Shown here: positions 51,350 to 60,506 of the stretch, one piece after another
How the letters are laid out: each line of letters starts with the position of its first letter
How positions within the stretch are numbered: the stretch's first letter is position 1
From: Nostoc sp. UHCC 0926
GTDB lineage: Bacteria; Cyanobacteriota; Cyanobacteriia; Cyanobacteriales; Nostocaceae
Direction of reading: 5' to 3'
Length of the DNA stretch: 64,000 nt
Assembly: GCF_028623165.1 (NCBI RefSeq)
Contig: NZ_CP117771.1
Span: 1 to 64,000, forward strand
Translations under genes and position numbers: made by a program
The notes under the pieces: model-generated
What the model saw: only the letters and a program-made list of their open reading frames with translations
Told to the model about the DNA's origin: nothing
Databases searched by the model: none

Positions 51350-54300
51350 ATGGCACAAGACAATCAAGAATTCATCAAAGTCAATCGGATTCTAGGCAAG
51401 CAAGCCAGCATTGGGCCAATTCCGGCTGAACAGCTACTTCCTTGGATTGCCATCATTGTAGTTTGCTATGTTCTCACCAATGGTTTACTCAGTTTGGGTA
51501 TGGGTTGGTTCTTTGCCACCTCCTTCTGGCTAATTATCAGTTGGTGGATTCTCACAGGCAAACAGCCCCATCAGTTTTTAGATCGATGGCGTAATCCACC
51601 GGGAACAGAGTGGTGCAACAGTAACAGCATTTACATCTCACCGATTCCCGAATATCGACCCTGGTGGGTGCGTCGGCGCTATGCAGACTCGCAAGTGCAA
51701 ATCCGATTCAAGCCACTGATTGTACCGAATCAATATGGAGGCAAAAGTAAGCTCATGCCCTTCCAAAATGAGGTAAACATCTGCTGTATTGCAGAAATTA
51801 AGAAAGATGATCGTGAAGTGGCTGCCCTATTATTGGATAAAGGCAACTCTCAGTATCAACTCGTGTTTGGGTTTCGCATCGCTGGACTGCATGACATACT
51901 CCATGAAAATGAGGTCAGCGAATTTGCCCACTCTATCGAAGAGGGTTTGAAAGAACTACCCCCCGGTGAAAAAATTACTTTTTGTACAGGCTGTTATAGT
52001 GATGATACTGAGTCATATCCCCTGCGGACAGGCTCTGCCAAGGGAGTACCCCACAAACGCCAAACCCCGCTTACTACCTTAGCAGACGATTGCCACTTGA
52101 AACCAGTTTCTGTGCTGCTTCGCAACGAGCAATTGCGGGTGGAACAACTCAAGGAAGCAGGTTCTCGCCAAATCTGGAATCAAATTGCCTTCTGTACTTG
52201 GACGAGCGATGATGAAGCTGGTTCACAGCAAAAGGATTTTGTAGGTGGACTGATTGAAAAATTCAGAAAATTTGGCTCTTGGGCAGTTGAACTGATTACA
52301 GGGAACAAACGCATTTACCAAGAAGAGTTTTTCAAAAAGCTCTTACTGCAAGGGTTTCAGCAAGGATTTATCCAGTGGGAATTGCTGCTCAATACCAAAA
52401 TTGGCTTAGAAGTAACACCATGCAATGCTACAGATTTGTGGCAGTGGCTTTGGAATCGATTTAATGAGGGTGCAGCGCCTCCTATTCCCCAAGTCATTAC
52501 ACTGAAGGAGACTGAGACGGGACTGGAGTTAACAGAAACCTTAACCACCGATAAACACATCTGTACATTACTGATTGAAGGACAACAAGGACGTTCCGCT
52601 TGTCCCGAACATCGGGGAGATAATGACCGAGTTTACCTGACAGGTAAAAGCAAGGTTTGTGGAGTCATGGTTGTAACAGATCCCCCCGTCGGTTGGTCGA
52701 ATGCCCAAGACCAGCTAAAGTGGGTGTGGAAAATCCTTGCTTCCAGCTACGTCCACGATACAGAAGCTTGGATTGAAATCAGCCGCAGCAATGACTTTTT
52801 AATCCAAGACAACCTGGCGCGTCAGGCAAAACAATCCAAAACAGCCCGCACTTTAGCCATAACCAAAGGACAGGGACGGGACGTTGGAGCGGAAATCAAA
52901 CAGGAGGAATCCTTTGAAGCCCAACGACGACTTTATGAAGGCACAAAAGCGTTGCACTGTGCGCCTGTATTTCTAGTTTATCGTCACAGCGCCCAAGAGT
53001 TAACCCACGCTTGTAACTTATTAGCTAACAGTTTTGAGACTGCCAAAGTCATTCGAGAGCGTAATATTGCTTGGGAAATTTGGCTGCAAACCCTGCCGAT
53101 TACCTGCAAATGGTTGCTGCACGGAGGCAATCTCAGCGAACGCAGAATAACTTTAGATACCCATACTGTAGCTGGAATCATGCCCCTAACTGTCCCCAAG
53201 GACATCGATAAACAAGGTGTGGAATTCCTTACCAGTCGTGGTGGTAAGCCTATTTATGTTGACTTATTTCACCAGCAGATTGGACGCGCTCTAATTACAG
53301 GTACTTCCGGCTCAGGAAAGAGCGTTTTGGGATGGCGCTTTGCTCTAGAGGCATTAGCTAACAATATTCCCGTTGTTGGTATGGATATCTCTGCCAGTGG
53401 TAACAGCACTTTCAAAACGGCAATTGAGCTTTTGGGCGAGCAAGGGGCATATTACGATATTTCCAGTGGCAGCAGTAACCTACTGGAACCGCCAGATTTG
53501 CGACGGTTCGACAAGTCAGAACGGGAACGGCGCATGGAATCTTGGAAGGACTTTATTCGCAAAGCATTAACTGCGATCGCAATGGGTAAAGTCGAAAACC
53601 CCCATCTAGCTCAACGGGTTGATGCCTTGCTAGTCAAAGCTTTGGACGTATTTTTAAAAGACCCAGAAATTATTACTCGCTACAACCGAGCCTTTGAGAT
53701 GGGCTGGCTTTCACCAGAATGGCAGCAGATACCCACGCTACCAGATTTCGTCAAGTTCTGCACTAGAGAGCGCCTTAATCTGAGATCCTTTGAAGAGATT
53801 GACCGACAGGCACTCAACCAAATACAGAATCAGGTTAGTGCTTTACTCGCATCTAGGTTGGGGAAAGCGATCGCTCGTCCCAGCACTTTTTCCCCATTAC
53901 CGGCGATTAAATTCTTTGCCCTCAGTGGATTGAGTAACGAACAGGATGCTTACTTGATGGCAATTAACGCCCATAGTGCCTGTATCCGTAATGCCTTATC
54001 CCATCCTAAGAGTTTGTTTATTGGCGATGAGCTTTCCGTATTGTTACGTAAAGATGGCTTTGCCCAGATTATAGGCGAAACCTGTGCCACGGGAAGGAAA
54101 GAAGGCATTGCGGTTCTGCTGATGTCCCAAGACCCGGATACCATTTGCGAGTGTTCAACAGGCGCTCAAATTATGCAGAACATGACCTACCGGATTACCG
54201 GACGTATTACCAGTAGCGGTATTGCTTCTTTCCAACAGTATCTAGGCTATCCCGTCAATATTATCAGTCAAAATGCAACTGAAGCATTTTTGCCCCGTAC

Positions 54301-54697
54301 CAGCGACCTTTATTCCTGTTGGCTAGTAGAAACAGGTGGTAGATTCTGGCGTACCCGCTTTTATCCTGGGGAAATGATGCTGGCCAGTGTTGCTAATAAC
54401 CAGGATGAACGGGAAGCACGAGAACGGGTGATGGCTCAGTATCCAGATACCGCTAAAGGCAATCTGTTAGGACTGAGAGCGTTTACAGATGCTTACATTC
54501 CGGCTTTGAAGGAAAACAGAGGCTTTAAGCATATTGGTCAAGAGATACATCAAACCACAGCATTGCGCGATTGGCTACGCCCAACCGTAAGTCCTGCGGA
54601 CAGGCCCCACCAAAGCGGAGCATCTCTGCAACAAGAAGGCGATCGCCAAGAGAATAACGATGCCCAACAGGCTCAAGAACGCCTGATTGCAAGTTGA
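51350..54697 (+). CDS. virB4: VirB4/TraC-type T4SS ATPase with N-terminal VirB3-like part
   Basis: A 1115-residue protein. The N-terminus (QASIGPIPAEQLLPWIAIIV, LGMGWFFATSFWLIISWWIL) has two membrane segments like VirB3, so B3 and B4 appear fused. The ATPase half has Walker A GTSGSGKS (651-658), Walker B LFIGDE (Asp893, Glu894) and a downstream LMSQDPDTI segment. This motor assembles the pilus and powers transfer. The length exceeds a usual VirB4 (about 800) because of the fused part and large insertions. Further genes of the operon follow at once. Confidence 0.88.
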   Translation: MAQDNQEFIKVNRILGKQASIGPIPAEQLLPWIAIIVVCYVLTNGLLSLGMGWFFATSFWLIISWWILTGKQPHQFLDRWRNPPGTEWCNSNSIYISPIPEYRPWWVRRRYADSQVQIRFKPLIVPNQYGGKSKLMPFQNEVNICCIAEIKKDDREVAALLLDKGNSQYQLVFGFRIAGLHDILHENEVSEFAHSIEEGLKELPPGEKITFCTGCYSDDTESYPLRTGSAKGVPHKRQTPLTTLADDCHLKPVSVLLRNEQLRVEQLKEAGSRQIWNQIAFCTWTSDDEAGSQQKDFVGGLIEKFRKFGSWAVELITGNKRIYQEEFFKKLLLQGFQQGFIQWELLLNTKIGLEVTPCNATDLWQWLWNRFNEGAAPPIPQVITLKETETGLELTETLTTDKHICTLLIEGQQGRSACPEHRGDNDRVYLTGKSKVCGVMVVTDPPVGWSNAQDQLKWVWKILASSYVHDTEAWIEISRSNDFLIQDNLARQAKQSKTARTLAITKGQGRDVGAEIKQEESFEAQRRLYEGTKALHCAPVFLVYRHSAQELTHACNLLANSFETAKVIRERNIAWEIWLQTLPITCKWLLHGGNLSERRITLDTHTVAGIMPLTVPKDIDKQGVEFLTSRGGKPIYVDLFHQQIGRALITGTSGSGKSVLGWRFALEALANNIPVVGMDISASGNSTFKTAIELLGEQGAYYDISSGSSNLLEPPDLRRFDKSERERRMESWKDFIRKALTAIAMGKVENPHLAQRVDALLVKALDVFLKDPEIITRYNRAFEMGWLSPEWQQIPTLPDFVKFCTRERLNLRSFEEIDRQALNQIQNQVSALLASRLGKAIARPSTFSPLPAIKFFALSGLSNEQDAYLMAINAHSACIRNALSHPKSLFIGDELSVLLRKDGFAQIIGETCATGRKEGIAVLLMSQDPDTICECSTGAQIMQNMTYRITGRITSSGIASFQQYLGYPVNIISQNATEAFLPRTSDLYSCWLVETGGRFWRTRFYPGEMMLASVANNQDEREARERVMAQYPDTAKGNLLGLRAFTDAYIPALKENRGFKHIGQEIHQTTALRDWLRPTVSPADRPHQSGASLQQEGDRQENNDAQQAQERLIAS

Positions 54698-54730
54698 TAT
54701 ATCTAAAAACTGCATTAACGAAGGTGAATC

Positions 54731-55549
54731 ATGAAATCTAAACTTACCTTTATCAGATTGATAGCACTGATTTTAATTTTAAAACTTGGTTCTATCGCCA
54801 GTCCAGCCCTTGCTCGCACTCAAGACAACGGTCAAGATCCAGTAGCTGCTGCTGTTAGTCACAAAACTACTGGTAGTAGTATTTTCACCTCAGACACAGC
54901 ATCTCAAATCAGTGATTTTGTCGGAGATGTCAAAAATTTCGCTCAAAATGACCTATTTAATCCTCTTGGCAATTTGCTCAATTCTGCCTTGGGTGCAATT
55001 CAAATTCCAGATTTAAACAAAGTTTTGGCAGGAATCATGAACGGTTCTGCCAACAACGATCCTGGTGCCGTGCTGTCTGAAACTTTGGAGAACAAAACCA
55101 ATGGTCAAAGCTCTTATGGTATCCGTGAAGACCTTGGTAAATATGCTACTAGAACAGTTGCCACAGAGATCGCTAATCAGGCTACTTTGAGCCAAACAGC
55201 CCAAAGTCAGATGGCTCAAATTAAGCAAGCTACTCAACAAGATACTCAAGAAAGCGTCAGCTTGGGTGAGGAATCCCAAAGTTTAGATGTCACCCAACAG
55301 ATTTTGCAAAACCTATCCCAACAGACTGCCCTTACCAGTCGCGTCAACGAGCGGATGCTTATTGAAGCCCAGCAAGCACGCATTGACAGGGCATTGAGTA
55401 ACACCTTAACCGCTCAAACAGCCAAGGAACTTTCAGCCATCAATACTGCCGATCGCCGTAAGAGTGTTGCCGCCAGTAATGCTGCCACTCAACAGGCGGG
55501 CTTATTGATCATGCCTGGTGGCATTACTCTTGGTTCTGACAAGCAGTAG
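54731..55549 (+). CDS. VirB5/TrbJ-like secreted protein
   Basis: A 272-residue protein. The signal peptide (KSKLTFIRLIALILILKLGS) ends near SPALARTQ. The mature part is helical and Gln/Ser-rich (TAQSQMAQIKQATQQDTQES, LNVTQQILQNLSQQTA-like), as in VirB5 minor pilin and TrbJ proteins. The GAAGGTG ribosome site is about 4 bases before the ATG. It lies between virB4- and virB6-like genes, the canonical slot of VirB5. No cysteine is present. Confidence 0.65.
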   Translation: MKSKLTFIRLIALILILKLGSIASPALARTQDNGQDPVAAAVSHKTTGSSIFTSDTASQISDFVGDVKNFAQNDLFNPLGNLLNSALGAIQIPDLNKVLAGIMNGSANNDPGAVLSETLENKTNGQSSYGIREDLGKYATRTVATEIANQATLSQTAQSQMAQIKQATQQDTQESVSLGEESQSLDVTQQILQNLSQQTALTSRVNERMLIEAQQARIDRALSNTLTAQTAKELSAINTADRRKSVAASNAATQQAGLLIMPGGITLGSDKQ

Positions 55550-55678
55550 CTAGGAATTGGAATCTTAGAGCTAGTACCGCCGTGAATTCAAAAGTCAAAA
55601 AGCTGATTAATCAACCTTTTTAGCTATTTCCGTAAGTCCTGTCAATTTTAGCTGCGATCGCTAACGCTTTCGACACTC

Positions 55679-56797
55679 ATGATCCACATTATTGCTCAAT
55701 CATTTCCAGTAACAGGCGGAGAATCCGATGCCCTAGAAATTATCTCCAGTTCTTTAGAACTTTCTCGTGCCACAGTTGAGTCGTGGAATACCGTCTGGCT
55801 AGTTACTTTAGATCCGCTCGGTTCAGCATTATGGATTGGCTTGATTAAATTGGGCATCACCTTGGGAGCCGCCAGCATCTTATTTGTGGCGCTAACCACT
55901 GGCAAGGAAATCATTGAAAAACAATCATGGTCAGAACTGGCATCAATCTTTGTTTGGCCCTTCGTGATTATGATTTTCTTGGGGGCCAACGGCAATATGC
56001 TGGCGAAGACAATTACTGTTATCCGAGGCTTCGCTTACAACCAAGTGCAAAGCGTTCTTCAGCTTCAAGTTGGTGAACTAACATTTCGAGATGCTATTAC
56101 CAATGTGGCAATTAGCAGTATCGCTAGACAACAGCTAGAAAACCTCTATAGCGAATGTCAAGGAAAAGTTGGTACAGAGTTAGTTGAATGCTGGAACTCA
56201 AAGCAAGCCCAGGCACAGGCCATTGTTACCAAAGCTGAAGAGCAAGCTAAATCTCCACTCCAACCACTACGAGATTTTGGTAGTTTTCTCTGGAATAGAA
56301 CTTTGCCTGGTCAAATTGGTACTGCTGTTCAGTTTGCCAATGATCCAGGTAGTGTGTTTCGAGATACTGCCATCCCCATCATTCGCTTTATCCTGTATGC
56401 CCTGCAATGGGGCTTTGTAAATATTTTGGAAGCTGCTCTGTTGCTGACGGCATTATTTGCGCCGATCGCAGTTGGTTTATCTTTACTGCCATTACAAGGT
56501 CGTCCTATTTGGGCATGGCTGACAGGGTTTATTTCCTTGTTTGGCGTTCAACTTGGTTACAACATTTTAGTAGGTTTAGCAGCCGTCGTGCTGGTGAAGT
56601 CGGGTGCTGAATTAGCATCGGATGTAGCATTTTTATGTTTCCTGAGCATCTTTGCACCAGTTTTGGCGGTATTGATAGCTGGAGGTGGGGGAATGGCAAT
56701 CTATAACGGCATTTCTGCCAATGTCAAAGGCTTAATCGATATTTTTAGCAGTGCCATTGGAACTGCAACCAGTATTGCTCTACTCCGTAGGGGGTAG
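55679..56797 (+). CDS. VirB6/TrbL-like polytopic membrane protein
   Basis: A 372-residue protein with several membrane segments: LIKLGITLGAASILFVALTT, ASIFVWPFVIMIFLGA, FVNILEAALLLTALFAPIAV, WLTGFISLFGVQLGYNILVG and FLCFLSIFAPVLAVLIAGGG. A soluble loop with two Cys lies at about 145-225. The arrangement fits the VirB6 channel-forming inner membrane protein. It follows the VirB5-like gene with a 129-base gap. Confidence 0.7.
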   Translation: MIHIIAQSFPVTGGESDALEIISSSLELSRATVESWNTVWLVTLDPLGSALWIGLIKLGITLGAASILFVALTTGKEIIEKQSWSELASIFVWPFVIMIFLGANGNMLAKTITVIRGFAYNQVQSVLQLQVGELTFRDAITNVAISSIARQQLENLYSECQGKVGTELVECWNSKQAQAQAIVTKAEEQAKSPLQPLRDFGSFLWNRTLPGQIGTAVQFANDPGSVFRDTAIPIIRFILYALQWGFVNILEAALLLTALFAPIAVGLSLLPLQGRPIWAWLTGFISLFGVQLGYNILVGLAAVVLVKSGAELASDVAFLCFLSIFAPVLAVLIAGGGGMAIYNGISANVKGLIDIFSSAIGTATSIALLRRG

Positions 56798-57137
56798 TAC
56801 CAATTTTGGATTTTAGATTTTGGATTTTGCGGAAAGTCTGTAGCAAGATCCCGCAGGATGCGCCGACTTCCGCCTCTCCGTTAGCGCAGCGTAAAGCCAA
56901 AGCCTGCGGCAATACCAACTCTTAGAGACGCTATGCGTAGCTTCCTTATTTTCAAGCTAAACGGTCATGTGATGAATCACACAACGAGGGCATGAAAATT
57001 AACTACCCTCATCCCTAGTCCCCAGTCCCCAGTTCCTATTTTCAAGACAGTCATCAGAACTTTCCAAGACGAATTAAAAACCTTTAACACAAGGCTGTTC
57101 CAGGATTTTCAAACAATACTACCTATGCCAATTTGGT
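56798..57137. repeat. Intergenic region with dispersed repeats and a CCCCAGT run
   Basis: This contains GC-rich Nostocales repeats (about 56850-56945, with GACGCTATGCGTAGC) and the heptamer run TAGTCCCCAGTCCCCAGT (about 57015-57033), typical of short tandem repeats in heterocystous cyanobacteria. The palindrome ATGCCAATTTGGTAT (57125-57139) touches the next start codon. No gene is seen. Confidence 0.6.
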
Positions 57138-57869
57138 ATGACTCTGCAAATTAAACGACTTCAAGCTCCGTTACTTCCGGAAGCCAAAAACCTCCTAGCT
57201 GTTTGCTTTATCTGCTTAACTGCATTTAACGGTTTGATATTTTTGTTGACTCTATTCACCGCTTTCAGGGTCAATAAAATTGCCGACCGCAAGACGACTT
57301 TTGCCCAGTTGGTAAATGGCGAGACAATCTACATTTCCGAGCAAGAGCGCAACTGGCGCTATCCAGCTGTAATTCAAAAGGTAGTTAGTGACTGGACAAC
57401 CCTAACATTTAACTGGGATGACAAACTCACTGGTACTAATCAACCAGACCAAGGCATTCAAGTTGGTAGAAATGGGCGCATTCCCACAAATACTTGGTTT
57501 GCTTCCCTGCTGCTAGAACCGGAATTTGCCAAAGCTTCTCTACCGAAGATTGCCGAATTAGTTCCTACTAGCTTCTTTTCAGGTCAGCTGCGTAGCACCA
57601 CTATTATTTCCTATCTGTCAGAACCGAGAGCAGTACGACCTGGGGAATGGGAAATAGATATGATTGCTACCCGCATCTTAGTTGACCGCACTACTGGTAG
57701 AGATGAGCGTATTCCTTTTAACCGCACATTTACCGTCCAAGCAGTGGAGATTCCCCGATCTCCTTTAGGTAAAGATGTTCCCCTGGTAGAACAGAAAATT
57801 TATGAAGTGCGATCGTCTGGACTGCAAATTACCAAGATGGTTGAGTTCAATTCTCAGCAACGACGCTAA
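57138..57869 (+). CDS. VirB8/TraE-like T4SS protein
   Basis: A 243-residue bitopic protein. A short cytoplasmic N-terminus is followed by one membrane segment (LLAVCFICLTAFNGLIFLLT) and a periplasmic domain of mixed strands (YPAVIQKVVSDWTTLTFNWD, EWEIDMIATRILVDRTTGRD). The topology, size and place before a VirB10-like gene fit VirB8. Similarity to TraE/TrbF is by layout, not strong motif. It probably scaffolds the inner-membrane complex. Confidence 0.65.
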   Translation: MTLQIKRLQAPLLPEAKNLLAVCFICLTAFNGLIFLLTLFTAFRVNKIADRKTTFAQLVNGETIYISEQERNWRYPAVIQKVVSDWTTLTFNWDDKLTGTNQPDQGIQVGRNGRIPTNTWFASLLLEPEFAKASLPKIAELVPTSFFSGQLRSTTIISYLSEPRAVRPGEWEIDMIATRILVDRTTGRDERIPFNRTFTVQAVEIPRSPLGKDVPLVEQKIYEVRSSGLQITKMVEFNSQQRR

Positions 57870-57886
57870 AGGAAAAAGGTAGAATT

Positions 57887-59521
57887 ATGAGCAATTCAAA
57901 TCAAAACGATGAATTTGACTACCTAAACGAAAACTCTGCTGATTTTTCGTCGGAATTCAACAGTACTAACGGCAATCATCGCTCTAACCAAGCCACTTTG
58001 GTTACTGATGATGATATCAGCCCTGAAGATGAGCAGTTGTTGGCAGGTTATAACCCTACCGCAAATCACCTCATTTCTGAAGAATATCGCTTGAAACAAG
58101 ATGCAGAAGGAGCAGTAGAGCGACCGTTAGCAGAAAAACCTAGTGTTCGACTAGGTTCAGTAGTTGCCTTAGTGGGAATCGTTATTGGCTCTGTAGCACT
58201 GATCTGGTTTGGATTTCTCCAACCGAAACCTCCTGTCAAACAAGTAGTCCAAACTCCTACTACATCTCCAAAAGACGAACCAGTTTTAGATGAATCTGCC
58301 GAACTTAAAAGCAGATTAGCCTTTCAAGACCAACGACAACAACTCAAAGTAGAACCTGTTGCGGCTAAATCCCCAAGTCCAACCCTACAAAATAAATCCA
58401 AACCAACGCCATCTCGACCTCAAGAGACTTTTTCACCGCGCACAACTCCTACATCACGCATAACACCAATAACTCCTGTAAGAATTTCTCAACCTGCGCC
58501 CCCAGTAGTGCGGTATATTTCTCCAAATCCTGTAAGTTATCAAGCTTCAACACCAATACGACAGCCTGAAAGTAATGTCGATCCTTTCCAGCAGTGGAGC
58601 CAACTAGCTAGCCTGGGACAGTCGCAAATCGGTAACTCTAAAGTAGCTGAAACTCAGTCAGAAGTTGCTGTTAACACTCAAACTCCAACAGGCTTGAAAC
58701 CAACAGCTAGGACATCCATTTCCACTCCTGAAGACCCTGGTATTCAAACAGTTTTAATTGGCTCCAAAAGCACTGACAGTAAAACTGATAACTTGACTCC
58801 AGGAATGGTAGGTATCCTCAATCGCACCCCTGTAGCTACAACCAATCTCAATGTCAATGAAACTAAAGAGGTAGCGCTGGGTACATCTGCCCCAGGTAGA
58901 ATTATCATGCCGATGATTTGGGATCAGGGAGGGAATAATCCCAGCGATCGCTTTGCTATCGAGTTAACCAAACCTCTCACAGCCACAAATGGCACGGTGG
59001 CACTCCCGGCTGGTACTGTTTTAGTAACGAAAACAGTGGCAGTAGGTAAAAAGAATAACTTAGTATCTGCAAGTGCGATCGCGCTGATTTACCCTGACTC
59101 CCAAGGCACAGTTAAACAGGAAACCATTCCGGCTGAGACTTTGTTAATTCGTGGTCGAGGACAGCAACCATTAATTGCTAAAAAGCTGAATGATGTGGGG
59201 ACAGATATTGCCCAACAAGATTTGTTAGTTGGATTACTCAGTAGTTTGGGTAAAGTGGGAAGCATAGTGAATCAGCCCCGTACTCAATCTAGCACTGTTG
59301 TTTCTAGTGGCACTTTTAGCCAAAGTACTCTTACTAGTAACTCTAATCCTCAGATTTGGGCGGCGGCGCTGGAAGGCTTTTTTAGTCCAGTCAGTGAACG
59401 TCTGTCTAGACGCTCTGACCAAGCAGTGCAAGAATTACTAGAACGTCCAAATATCCAGTTTTTACCTGAAGGTACAGAAGTCTCGGTTGTCGTCAATAGT
59501 TTTTTGAAAGTTGAACGATGA
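57887..59521 (+). CDS. VirB10/TrbI-like T4SS protein
   Basis: A 544-residue protein. An acidic N-terminus is followed by one membrane segment (LGSVVALVGIVIGSVALIWF), a Pro/Thr/Ser-rich periplasmic linker (about 125-300) and the VirB10 beta-barrel domain (VALPAGTVLVTKTVAVGK, SAIALIYPDSQGTVKQETIP). It ends in a FLPEGTEVSVVVNSFLKVE strand. VirB10 spans both membranes and gates the channel. Ribosome site AGG lies before the ATG. The stop is followed directly by TACCAATTTGGTA. Confidence 0.78.
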   Translation: MSNSNQNDEFDYLNENSADFSSEFNSTNGNHRSNQATLVTDDDISPEDEQLLAGYNPTANHLISEEYRLKQDAEGAVERPLAEKPSVRLGSVVALVGIVIGSVALIWFGFLQPKPPVKQVVQTPTTSPKDEPVLDESAELKSRLAFQDQRQQLKVEPVAAKSPSPTLQNKSKPTPSRPQETFSPRTTPTSRITPITPVRISQPAPPVVRYISPNPVSYQASTPIRQPESNVDPFQQWSQLASLGQSQIGNSKVAETQSEVAVNTQTPTGLKPTARTSISTPEDPGIQTVLIGSKSTDSKTDNLTPGMVGILNRTPVATTNLNVNETKEVALGTSAPGRIIMPMIWDQGGNNPSDRFAIELTKPLTATNGTVALPAGTVLVTKTVAVGKKNNLVSASAIALIYPDSQGTVKQETIPAETLLIRGRGQQPLIAKKLNDVGTDIAQQDLLVGLLSSLGKVGSIVNQPRTQSSTVVSSGTFSQSTLTSNSNPQIWAAALEGFFSPVSERLSRRSDQAVQELLERPNIQFLPEGTEVSVVVNSFLKVER

Positions 59522-59534
59522 TACCAATTTGGTA
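59522..59534. repeat. TACCAATTTGGTA palindrome after the VirB10-like stop
   Basis: A near-perfect 13-bp palindrome immediately after the stop. Related copies lie at 57125-57139 and, degenerate, at about 56799. Confidence 0.5.
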
Positions 59535-59694
59535 CAAGTAGCCAGCAATTTAAAATTCAAACAGATTGAAGTCGAGTTATCTACAGCATTCTGGCTCTTG
59601 AATAGATACAGACTGAACATTCTACAACTTAATTTTTGAGATTACTAAAACAGTTTATAAGTCAAAACTTCTAGTCCAAAATTCTTTCATTGGT

Positions 59695-60465
59695 ATGAAA
59701 CAATTTGCCACTCTTGTTATTGCTAGCACCACAATACTATTTGGGGTGACGATACCTGTTGTACAGGCACAAGCACAAACTCCTGCATATCGCTTGATTG
59801 AAAGGGATACAGCTGCAAGCAGTAGGATTCAGGTTCAAGTTACTCCAGGACGTGCTACACCCATTAGCTTCACTCAAACCGACGAGGCGATCGCCTACAT
59901 TTTGGTAGCAGATCCTTCACGACTGGTCTACACCACAGATACAGATTTAAAAAGCGGACGCGCCACAACCATCTTTCTGAGGGCAATCCAACCGCTAAAG
60001 TTTCCAGGGGCTACTACTACTGCCATTACTAACTTACTTGTCCAAACTGTAGACAAAACGGGACAAAAGCGACTTTATAACTTCGATATTGTCCCAATGC
60101 GTAGAAACACTGGGTATATTGGTATTCAGATTGCAAATGCGATTGCCTCCGGCACTGCGCCAAAACGCGGAGCGGCTTCTGAAAGTAGCGCAATCGCTGG
60201 ACAACAGACACTATTAATAGATAAAAATCGCAGAGCGAGAGTAGATGATATTGAAACCGGGCTGAGAATTGCTATTAATCGGGGTTACACCAACAAAAGC
60301 GATCCAGTTGTTCCTAAAGTGCAGCAAATTTTATCTCTATTGCGAAATAGCAGAGTAACAATCCCAGAAGCAGCTAAATCTGTTGGTGTTCCAGTTGAGG
60401 TTATTTCTGAATTAGGAAGAATCGCCTTAAATGACCGCTTACTCAGACTAGGACAGCAGCGCTAG
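59695..60465 (+). CDS. VirB9/TraK-like secreted T4SS protein
   Basis: A 256-residue protein. The signal peptide (FATLVIASTTILFGVTIPVV) ends near QAQAQT. The N-terminal strand-rich domain (IQVQVTPGRATPISFTQTDE, GRATTIFLRAIQPLKFPGAT) fits the VirB9/TraK outer-membrane complex subunit. The C-terminal part is helical (LSLLRNSRVTIPEAAKSVGV), which is not typical of VirB9 and may be plasmid-specific. It is the last gene of the rightward operon. Confidence 0.62.
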   Translation: MKQFATLVIASTTILFGVTIPVVQAQAQTPAYRLIERDTAASSRIQVQVTPGRATPISFTQTDEAIAYILVADPSRLVYTTDTDLKSGRATTIFLRAIQPLKFPGATTTAITNLLVQTVDKTGQKRLYNFDIVPMRRNTGYIGIQIANAIASGTAPKRGAASESSAIAGQQTLLIDKNRRARVDDIETGLRIAINRGYTNKSDPVVPKVQQILSLLRNSRVTIPEAAKSVGVPVEVISELGRIALNDRLLRLGQQR

Positions 60466-60506
60466 AGGTGATGCACTGGGTAAAATAGAAAGGAATTGAC
60501 ATTTGA

